Positions 58,513 through 64,000 of a DNA stretch of 64,000 nucleotides are shown one piece after another. Source of the stretch: Serratia marcescens subsp. marcescens ATCC 13880 (lineage in GTDB: Bacteria > Pseudomonadota > Gammaproteobacteria > Enterobacterales > Enterobacteriaceae); the NCBI RefSeq assembly GCF_017299535.1, contig NZ_CP071238.1:2914001-2978000 (forward strand), read 5' to 3'. The notes beneath the pieces are model-generated. The model was given only the letters and a program-made list of their open reading frames with translations. It was not told the DNA's origin and did no database searches. A program made the position numbers and the translations under genes. Within the stretch, counting starts at the first letter, position 1. Each line of letters starts with the position of its first letter.

Positions 58513-59229
58513 ATGAGCGATCGTTCCGCGCTGCTCGATGCGGTGCCCCATATTCAGCACGGCTTCGGCAGCAAACTCGCGCTGCTACCCGGGCACCTGC
58601 TGCCCTACAGCGCCACATTGCCGGAAAAGAAGCAGGTGCACGGCACCCGCATCGTCGACGTGCTGCAGCCGGCGCAGGCGTGCGGTGAAGCCGATGGTTT
58701 CTACACTCGCCAGCCCGGCATTCTGCTCAGCGTACTGACGGCGGATTGCCTGCCGGTGCTGTTCAGCCGCCGTGACGGCGGCGCCATCGCAGCGGTTCAC
58801 GCCGGCTGGCGCGGACTGCTTGACGGTATTCTGGAACAGATGGCAGCGCGCATTCGCCAGGACGGCGGCACCGCCGATTGGGTCGTCTCCATCGGCCCCG
58901 CCGCCGGCCCGTGCTGCTACGAAGTCGATGAAGCGCTGGTGGAAAGTTTTAAACAGCGCCTGCCGCTGCCCGCCACGCTGATCAGCCCGCATTACCGGCA
59001 TCTGGATCTGGCCGCAATTGCCGAATACAAGCTGGCGGCGCTCGGCTTCGCCGCCGTTGACCGCGCCGGCAGTTGCACCATCTGCACGCCGGACGTCGAC
59101 CCGCAGCGGCCGCAGCGGTTCAAATACACCAGCTATCGCCGCAACAGCCACCGGCGCGCGCAGGATCCGACGCATCCGGGGATCAAAGGCCGCAACCAGT
59201 ACGCCGGCATCATCATCGCCGCCGGATGA
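58513..59229 (+). CDS. Laccase-domain (YfiH/PgeF-like) protein
   Basis: The 238-residue protein has the multi-copper-polyphenol-oxidase/LACC1 fold. Metal-type ligands are visible in LTADCLPVLF and VHAGWRGLLDG, with GPAAGPCCYEVDEAL nearby, and the C-terminus ends YTSYRRNSHRRAQD...GRNQYAGIII as the family does. Relatives act as purine nucleoside phosphorylases or deaminases, or as peptidoglycan-editing factor PgeF. The usual pgeF lies by rluD, so this is probably a paralogue; its substrate is unknown. AGGTGA lies 9 bases before the ATG. It is divergent from rlmA and convergent with cspC. Confidence 0.85.
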   Translation: MSDRSALLDAVPHIQHGFGSKLALLPGHLLPYSATLPEKKQVHGTRIVDVLQPAQACGEADGFYTRQPGILLSVLTADCLPVLFSRRDGGAIAAVHAGWRGLLDGILEQMAARIRQDGGTADWVVSIGPAAGPCCYEVDEALVESFKQRLPLPATLISPHYRHLDLAAIAEYKLAALGFAAVDRAGSCTICTPDVDPQRPQRFKYTSYRRNSHRRAQDPTHPGIKGRNQYAGIIIAAG

Positions 59230-59237
59230 CGGAAACG

Positions 59238-59266
59238 AAAAAGCCCGCGCGAAGGCGGGCTTTTTG
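59238..59266 (+). terminator. Bidirectional terminator between the laccase-domain gene and cspC
   Basis: AAGCCCGC/GCGGGCTT with a 6-base loop is flanked by As and Ts, serving both convergent genes. Confidence 0.88.
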
Positions 59267-59281
59267 TACAGCTGACGCTGA

Positions 59282-59491
59282 TTAGATAGCAGTAACGTTT
59301 ACTGCAGATGGGCCTTTCTGGCCATCTTGGATTTCGAACTCAACGTTCTGGCCTTCAGCCAGGGTTTTGAAGCCGTTACCCTGGATTGCAGAGAAGTGTA
59401 CGAACACGTCTTTGCTGCCGTCAGCCGGGGTGATGAAACCGAAACCTTTAGACTCGTTGAACCACTTAACTTGACCTTTGATCTTTGCCAT
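59282..59491 (-). CDS. cspC: Cold-shock-like protein CspC
   Basis: CspC is a constitutively made RNA chaperone and antiterminator that also stabilises stress mRNAs such as rpoS in E. coli. The 69-residue protein is nearly identical to E. coli Csp[17 protein letters not shown] at the start, RNP motifs KGFGFITP and VFVHF, and [19 protein letters not shown] at the end. AAGGAAATACTCAAG precedes the ATG. The small gene yobF lies 41 bases upstream on the same strand, as in E. coli. Confidence 0.97.
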   Translation of the reverse strand: MAKIKGQVKWFNESKGFGFITPADGSKDVFVHFSAIQGNGFKTLAEGQNVEFEIQDGQKGPSAVNVTAI

Positions 59492-59532
59492 CTTGAGTAT
59501 TTCCTTTGGATTGTTTAAACCGCCCGAGGGCG

Positions 59533-59649
59533 TTACATAGACAAACTAGAGTCGTTACTGCTTGAGGCACTAAGATAAGGATCGGCAGAGAAGCGGTATT
59601 CAACGCTAACGTCTTTACTCAGAACTTCTTTACTGAAAATGCCACACAT
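59533..59649 (-). CDS. yobF: Small stress protein YobF (38 aa)
   Basis: A 38-codon ORF starts [20 protein letters not shown] and continues [13 protein letters not shown], matching the N-terminal two-thirds of E. coli YobF (47 aa) from memory. It ends earlier than the E. coli protein. YobF is a small heat- and stress-induced protein of unknown function, co-transcribed with cspC. GAGG lies 13 bases upstream, a long but usual spacing for this gene's structured leader. Position directly before cspC supports the call. Confidence 0.88.
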   Translation of the reverse strand: MCGIFSKEVLSKDVSVEYRFSADPYLSASSSNDSSLSM

Positions 59650-60331
59650 ATACAGAACTGTACCTCGTTTTACCCAGATGCGTTATCACATACTCTGTAT
59701 GCGATGGCAAGCCATTTTTAATCACTGAACGACATGTCGCACATATTTGAAACGGTCGAGCGCCACATTTGCTTAAATAGGCCAAAAGATGTTGAAGCAT
59801 CGGCTATTTTCTGCTTGCCAAAATCACTGCGCCAGACCCCGCATTCTGCTGGAGTTTTAACAAAACTTTCATCGTATTGACGCCTTTCCGTCTCATCATT
59901 TCCGCTTTTTTGCCGCTTATAGCGTTAAAAAATTTGAATCTTTATGGAATTTGATATGCAACATCTGAATATCGATGAACGGGGGCCAATTTATTCATCG
60001 CTCCTCCGACCATTTACCGCCGGAAAGCCCATTCATCATCGGCTTTCAGCCCTGCCGCCACACCGCGCGAGCAGGAGCAGCACACAGGCGGGCGATGATG
60101 TTACCGTCCTGCACAACGGTTGCATAAGCATGCAACGTCCAGACGCCTCTCCCGCTTGCCTGTGGTTCCATCATAAATAATCCGAAGGTCATTATCCCCA
60201 ATAGCCGGAATAATCTTATGAATAGCAAAAGTGTGGCGTTGAATTAAATCCTGAAGATCGGGTGGTTATTTGAATCACCCCCCGATCTTATCAATTTTGC
60301 TAATTACTGCCGCGCTTTCAAACCGTTGCTC
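59650..60331. other. Intergenic region between yobF and the MBL-fold gene
   Basis: This 682-base gap contains the yobF-cspC promoter on the minus strand and the hairpin at 60255-60288. Short ORFs on both strands (59944-60180 plus, 60046-60228 minus) overlap each other, lack ribosome-binding sites and show no family features. I find no supported gene. Confidence 0.5.
60255..60288 (-). terminator. Possible terminator of the MBL-fold gene
   Basis: AGATCGGG pairs with CCCGATCT over an 18-base loop that can itself pair. It lies about 45 bases past the MBL stop, but the T tract is poor. Confidence 0.45.
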
Positions 60332-61366
60332 TTATTCTTTCCTCTGTACCGCAGGGCGAAGAGACAACGCTTGCTGAGCATCCTGCAACGCGATGCGCTC
60401 GCCAATCTTCAGCGGGAGGAATTGATGCTGCTCCAACCCCGCCTCGCTCAGGGCCAGGTTCAACTGCTGCGGCGGTTCGTCCAGCGATTCATCCGCCAGT
60501 TCGAATACCCCCCAATGGATGGGAATGGCGCGCGGCTGATTCAGCTCGCGATACAGCGCCACCGACTGCTGCGGATCCATATGCTGCTCCTGCATAAACC
60601 AGCGCGGCGCATAGGCGCCAATCGGCAGCGCAGCCACGTCGAACGGCCCCAGCCGTTGACCGATCTCCGCCAGCCGTTCCGAATAACCGCTGTCGCCGGA
60701 AAAATAAAACCGCAGTGCCGGATGGTGGATCACCCACCCGCACCACAGCGAGCGATTGCGATCCCACAGCGTGCGCATGCTCCAGTGCCGCGCCGGCGTG
60801 GCGTAGACCGTCAGCTCGCCCAACGGCAGACTCTGCCACCAGTCCAGCTCATGCGCCTTCAGCCGATAACGGCGGAACCAGCGCTTCAAGCCAAGCGGCA
60901 CGATGAACTCGGCCTGGGGGAAACGCCGCGCCAATTGCCGCACCGTGCGCCTGTCAAGGTGGTCATAATGGTTATGGGAGATCAGCACCGCATCCACCGC
61001 CGGCAGTTGCTCCACCGTCAGCGGCGGCGGCGTTCTGCGCTTCGGGCCATAAAAGCTCAGTGGCGATGCGCGTTCGGACAACACCGGATCGATCAGGATA
61101 TAGCGCCCGCTCAACCGCAGCAGCATCGAGGCATGCCCCAACCACCAAACGCAGTCGTCGCTGCCGCTGAGATCGGCAGGTTGCCACCAGCGTTCGGTAA
61201 ATTGTGCGTAGCCCTGCTGCGGCGGTCTGGGCAGCCCCTGCCGCTTGCGTTCATCTTGCCAACGCTGAAGATCGCCCTCCTGACGCCGCGAAGGTTCCAG
61301 GTTGCGAAATCCCTCCGGCGTATGATGCGCCTTGGCCGCGTCGTAATAACGGTTGATTCTTTTCAT
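60332..61366 (-). CDS. MBL-fold metallo-hydrolase (UlaG/NAPE-PLD-like)
   Basis: The 344-residue protein has a metallo-beta-lactamase fold with the metal motif in LISHNHYDHLDR, the following ligands in ARHWSMR and SGDSGYSERL, and a late His in IPIHWGVFEL. The family includes UlaG and the NAPE-hydrolysing phospholipase D type, to which the long N-terminal extension and WWLGHASMLLRL fit best. The natural substrate is unknown. The ATG giving MKRINRYYD was chosen because AAGG lies a few bases upstream; the longer frame is not supported. Confidence 0.85.
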   Translation of the reverse strand: MKRINRYYDAAKAHHTPEGFRNLEPSRRQEGDLQRWQDERKRQGLPRPPQQGYAQFTERWWQPADLSGSDDCVWWLGHASMLLRLSGRYILIDPVLSERASPLSFYGPKRRTPPPLTVEQLPAVDAVLISHNHYDHLDRRTVRQLARRFPQAEFIVPLGLKRWFRRYRLKAHELDWWQSLPLGELTVYATPARHWSMRTLWDRNRSLWCGWVIHHPALRFYFSGDSGYSERLAEIGQRLGPFDVAALPIGAYAPRWFMQEQHMDPQQSVALYRELNQPRAIPIHWGVFELADESLDEPPQQLNLALSEAGLEQHQFLPLKIGERIALQDAQQALSLRPAVQRKE

Positions 61367-61488
61367 CCTGCCTTTTCTCCCGACCACTGCGCCCTGCGCG
61401 GGCATGACTTTCAGTGTAACAAACCCGATGAAGCTCGCACTTTGTCAGCCGTGCGCTGCATCTCGGGACCTTTTGCCGTATGCTGTTG

Positions 61489-61506
61489 TCTCACTCCGGT
61501 GAGACA
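61489..61506. other. Perfect 7-bp hairpin
   Basis: GTCTCAC pairs with GTGAGAC across TCCG. It lies between the MBL start and the small membrane gene and has no T tract. It could be an operator half or RNA hairpin. Confidence 0.45.
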
Positions 61507-61526
61507 GCCAGGGCCGCCAAGAGCCC

Positions 61527-61543
61527 GTTAAGACTCTCTTAAG
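61527..61543 (+). promoter_or_regulatory. Possible BasR/PmrA box upstream of a small membrane protein
   Basis: GTTAAG-ACTCT-CTTAAG fits the BasR/PmrA consensus YTTAAK-N5-YTTAAK at all but the first base. It lies 43 bases before the ATG of the gene at 61587. No strong -10 element follows at the usual distance. Confidence 0.4.
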
Positions 61544-61586
61544 ATCTTTGTGATTGACTTGTAGGGCATACAGAAAAGGAGAAGTT

Positions 61587-61877
61587 ATGAGTCGTTCTAC
61601 ATCCCGCAAATCAGGCTCAAGCCTGGGGCGCCGTATTCGCAGCGCGCTGCTGGCGCAGAAGCAATACTGGAAAATGTATTTCGCCATGAAGTTGCGCCGG
61701 CTGCGCGTGCCTGCACCGTTGGTGCTGCTGGGCGGTTCGCTGCTTGGATTCTTCATGTTGACTCTGCTGATGCTCAGCGTAGTCGCCATCGACGTGATCA
61801 GCACTCTGCTGCTGCTGTGCCGGAAACTGCTGGGGCGGGGTCACGGTGAGGGCCGCGCCTTTATGCCGCGCGGCTAA
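61587..61877 (+). CDS. Small basic membrane protein of unknown function (96 aa)
   Basis: I do not recognise this gene. The 96-residue protein has a strongly basic N-terminus (MSRSTSRKSGSSLGRRIRSA, KLRRLR), a long hydrophobic stretch (about 53-85, VLLGGSLLGFFMLTLLMLSV then VISTLLLLC) that can hold one or two helices, and a basic tail ending MPRG. By the positive-inside rule the N-terminus is cytoplasmic. AGGAG lies 6 bases before the ATG, which is strong support. A possible BasR/PmrA box lies upstream. It converges on the permease gene. Confidence 0.78.
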   Translation: MSRSTSRKSGSSLGRRIRSALLAQKQYWKMYFAMKLRRLRVPAPLVLLGGSLLGFFMLTLLMLSVVAIDVISTLLLLCRKLLGRGHGEGRAFMPRG

Positions 61878-61923
61878 CGAGAAAAGGAGCGGAGGCGCGC
61901 CATACGCCTCCGCAGCACACGGA

Positions 61924-63285
61924 TTAGCGCTTGCCGCCTTTGCGGCGCGTCAGCATAAACCCGCACCACAGCACCGCAACCCACACCGGCATCAGCAACA
62001 CCGAAATGCGGATCCCTTCGCTGAAATACATGATCACCAGAATCAGGCCGAGGAACGCCAGACACAGGTAGTTGCCGAACGGATACCACAGCGCCTTAAA
62101 GCTGGGAATGACGCCCTGGCGGTTCTTGGCGGCGCGGAATTTCAGGTGCGCCAGGCAGATCATCACCCAGTTGATCACCAACGTTGAAACCACCAGCGCC
62201 ATCAGCAGCTCAAACGCCTTGCCGGGCATCAGGTAGTTGATCAGCACGCCGATCGAAGTAATCAACGCCGACAGCGCGATGGACAGCACCGGCACGCCGC
62301 GTTTATTCACGCGCGTCAGCGCCTTCGGCGCATTGCCCTGGCTGGCCAGCCCGAACAGCATGCGGCTGTTGGCATAAACGCCGCTGTTGTAGACCGACAG
62401 CGCGGCGGTCAATACCACTACGTTGAGCACCGTTGCCACCAGATTGCTGTTCAGCGCATGGAAGATCAGCACGAACGGGCTGCCGCCCTCCACCACTTGC
62501 CCCCACGGATAGAGCGACAGCAGCACGGTCAGCGAGCCGATATAGAAGATCAGGATGCGGTACACCACCTGATTGGTGGCTTTGGGAATGCTGCGACGCG
62601 GATCGGCGGCTTCCGCCGCGGTGATGCCGACCATTTCCAGGCCGCCAAACGAGAACATGATCACCGCCATCGCCATCACCAGCCCCGAGAAGCCGTGCGG
62701 CATAAAGCCGCCCTGCTGCCACAGGTTGGTGATGCTGGCCTGCGGCCCGCCGTTACCGCTGGCCAACAGCCAGGCGCCGAAGACGATCATGCCGACAATC
62801 GCCACCACCTTGATGATGGCGAACCAGAACTCGGTTTCGCCGTACAGGCGCACGTTCACCAGGTTAATCAGATTGATCAGCACGAAAAACAGCGCGGCGG
62901 AGGCCCAGGTGGGGATCTCCGGCCACCAGTACTGAATGTAGATGCCGACGGCGGTCAATTCCGCCATGCCGACCAGAATGAACATTGCCCAGTAGTTCCA
63001 GCCGGAAAGGAAGCCGGCGAAATCGCCCCAGTATTTATAGGCAAAGTGACTGAAAGAGCCGGCGACCGGCTCCTCCACCACCATTTCGCCCAGCTGGCGC
63101 ATGATCAAAAATGCGATAAAACCGCCGATGGCGTAGCCCAGCAGCACGGCGGGGCCGGCCATTTTAATGGTTTGCGCAATGCCGAGAAATAAACCGGTAC
63201 CGATGGCGCCCCCGAGGGCAATAAGCTGTATGTGTCTGTTTTTTAAACCGCGTTTTAGCGGAGTATCCTGATGCTGACCGCCCAT
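61924..63285 (-). CDS. pheP: Aromatic amino-acid permease, PheP-like
   Basis: The 453-residue APC-superfamily transporter has twelve predicted helices, opening with RHIQLIALGGAIGTGLFLGI, the conserved substrate-site helix 1 of AroP/PheP proteins. MRQLGEMVVEEPVAGSFSHF is shared by both, but MAGPAVLLGYA, NLVNVRLYGETEFWF, VYNSGVYANSRMLFG and YPFGNYLCLAFLG are nearer to PheP from memory. The short N-terminus before LKRGLKNRH is more like AroP. It imports phenylalanine and perhaps other aromatic amino acids with protons. GAGGATAAG precedes the ATG. No TyrR box was identified upstream. Confidence 0.85.
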   Translation of the reverse strand: MGGQHQDTPLKRGLKNRHIQLIALGGAIGTGLFLGIAQTIKMAGPAVLLGYAIGGFIAFLIMRQLGEMVVEEPVAGSFSHFAYKYWGDFAGFLSGWNYWAMFILVGMAELTAVGIYIQYWWPEIPTWASAALFFVLINLINLVNVRLYGETEFWFAIIKVVAIVGMIVFGAWLLASGNGGPQASITNLWQQGGFMPHGFSGLVMAMAVIMFSFGGLEMVGITAAEAADPRRSIPKATNQVVYRILIFYIGSLTVLLSLYPWGQVVEGGSPFVLIFHALNSNLVATVLNVVVLTAALSVYNSGVYANSRMLFGLASQGNAPKALTRVNKRGVPVLSIALSALITSIGVLINYLMPGKAFELLMALVVSTLVINWVMICLAHLKFRAAKNRQGVIPSFKALWYPFGNYLCLAFLGLILVIMYFSEGIRISVLLMPVWVAVLWCGFMLTRRKGGKR

Positions 63286-63460
63286 CTTATCCTCATATGG
63301 CGTATACCCTTGCCGCTATCGGCCAAGATTTCACCAATCAATAAATGTATCTGCGGGCGGCTTTTTAACACTTAACCCCGTGAGCATCAAGGAGAAGCGC
63401 CCCGAGACGGCAGGCCGGAGCGCGATTTTTTTACCGCGAGAAAGCGGATAACGGCAGCGT

Positions 63461-63697
63461 TCAGCCAGGCATACCGCACAGTTTGGTCAGATTGCGCGCG
63501 CCGATCATCAGCGTGGCGACATAAGATTGGCTACGCGTGACCACTTCCACCGCCACGCGATCGTTTTGATATTTTATCAGGTAGGTCGAGGGCCAGCCCT
63601 GACGGCGCTGGCCGAAGCTTTCGGCATGACGATCGATCGCCGCATGGGCAATCACCAGATGAGACAAGTTTTTATCACCTTTGATAATGCGCTTCAT
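63461..63697 (-). CDS. Small phage-type protein (DUF4060-like)
   Basis: The 78-residue protein contains AAIDRHAESFGQRRQGWPSTY followed by RVAVEVVTRSQSYVATLMIG, split here as GQRRQGWPSTYLIKYQNDR and VEVVTRSQSYVATLMIG, a pattern I recall from DUF4060 proteins of prophages and enterobacteria. The function is unknown. GGAGG lies 7 bases before the ATG, so it is well supported as a gene. It and the next gene are on the same strand and may be a fragment of a prophage. Confidence 0.65.
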   Translation of the reverse strand: MKRIIKGDKNLSHLVIAHAAIDRHAESFGQRRQGWPSTYLIKYQNDRVAVEVVTRSQSYVATLMIGARNLTKLCGMPG

Positions 63698-63771
63698 AAA
63701 CAGCCTCCGCCAACGACAGCTCTGTTATTAGAAAAAGGAGAAACTCTTACCAATCACCGGTATTGTTCGAC

Positions 63772-64000
63772 TCAGTTAACCTGTCGGCTCATCAGGAAGC
63801 AGATCATCGCCGCGCGCAGCGGGCTGGCGCTGTCCGCCTGCCATTCACCGCCCTGAGTGCTCATGCGCGCCTGCCACTGCGGGCTGTCGCTTTGGTTGTC
63901 GGGGTTCAGACTGATTTTGTTGGCGCAAATGATCGGCCAGGCATCGGAGGGATTCTTGCAGTAATCTTTACCTTTCACACCACCGTAGGGATACCACTTG
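63772..64000 (-). CDS. C-terminal part of a phage NinX/DUF2591-like protein (cut by window)
   Basis: The frame is open to the window edge, so the N-terminus is missing. The 75 visible residues include YCKNPSDAWPIICANKISL and SPLRAAMICFLMSRQ, which match the C-terminal end of DUF2591 (NinX-type) phage proteins from memory (DAWPII...NRIS and NPLRAAMIVFL). These are found in lambdoid phage nin regions and prophages; the role is unknown. It suggests prophage or remnant sequence to the right of the window. Confidence 0.7.
   Translation of the reverse strand, partial: KWYPYGGVKGKDYCKNPSDAWPIICANKISLNPDNQSDSPQWQARMSTQGGEWQADSASPLRAAMICFLMSRQVN

Noticed and set aside
59944..60180. A 78-codon plus-strand ORF starting MEFDMQHLNIDERG
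   Set aside because: No ribosome-binding site, compositionally odd second half, and it overlaps an equally unconvincing minus-strand ORF.
60046..60228. A 60-codon minus-strand ORF with a hydrophobic start, considered as a YobH/MgrB-type small protein
   Set aside because: It does not match the MgrB, YobH or YebO sequences I recall, and lacks a Shine-Dalgarno sequence.

Overview
The window reads as chromosome of a GC-rich enterobacterium, most likely Serratia (Yersiniaceae). The proteins match E. coli orthologues closely, and several E. coli gene neighbourhoods survive in order: hexR-pykA-lpxM-mepM-znuACB-ruvBA-ruvC-yebC-nudB-aspS, yecD-yecE-yecN-cmoAB, cutC/yecM-argS, murJ-mviM-yceH-rimJ-mdtH-grxB, and pabB-nudL-sdaA-pdeD-yoaE-manXYZ-yobD-mntP-rlmA-cspC-yobF. 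The genus is inferred from remembered protein sequences and gene order; no search was run.

Layout. Positions 1-1.1 kb hold the end of a YoaB (RidA-family) gene and the spermidine exporter mdtJI, with an upstream ORF in the mdtJI leader. Positions 1.6-7.8 kb hold a carbon-metabolism block (eda, zwf, hexR, pykA) with HexR-type boxes at zwf and pykA, followed by a leucine-rich-repeat gene. Positions 7.8-18.5 kb cover envelope and zinc genes (lpxM, mepM, znuA/znuCB with a Zur box), then recombination and translation genes (ruvAB with a LexA box, ruvC, yebC, nudB, aspS). Positions 18.7-28 kb carry yecD, yecE, yecN, cmoAB, an unusual coiled-coil FKBP/lipoprotein operon, cutC, a PatB-type lyase and yecM. 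Positions 28-45 kb hold argS, murJ, the mviM-yceH-rimJ cluster, mdtH, grxB, an extra ABC1-family kinase, yceB, yebF, yqfB, SOS-controlled yebG, dbpA, a cold-shock gene, PurR-boxed purT, yoaH and a WaaH-like glycosyltransferase. Positions 45-59.7 kb hold pabB, nudL, sdaA, the c-di-GMP phosphodiesterase pdeD, yoaE, manXYZ, yobD, mntP with a yybP-ykoY manganese riboswitch, rlmA, a second laccase-domain gene, and cspC with the small gene yobF. The right end has an MBL hydrolase, a small membrane protein behind a possible BasR/PmrA box, a PheP-like permease and two small phage-type genes running off the edge.

Most of the window is ordinary core genome. There are no insertion sequences, tRNAs, rRNAs or CRISPR arrays that I can see. 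The less ordinary material is in leaders and small ORFs (mdtJI, yoaE, sdaA, mntP, yobF, a 42-residue membrane protein), in the FKBP/lipoprotein pair with 43-residue tandem repeats and an eroded isomerase pocket, in the LRR protein, and in the possible prophage margin. I see no clear defence system or wholly new multigene system; the FKBP/lipoprotein operon is the best candidate for an undescribed one.
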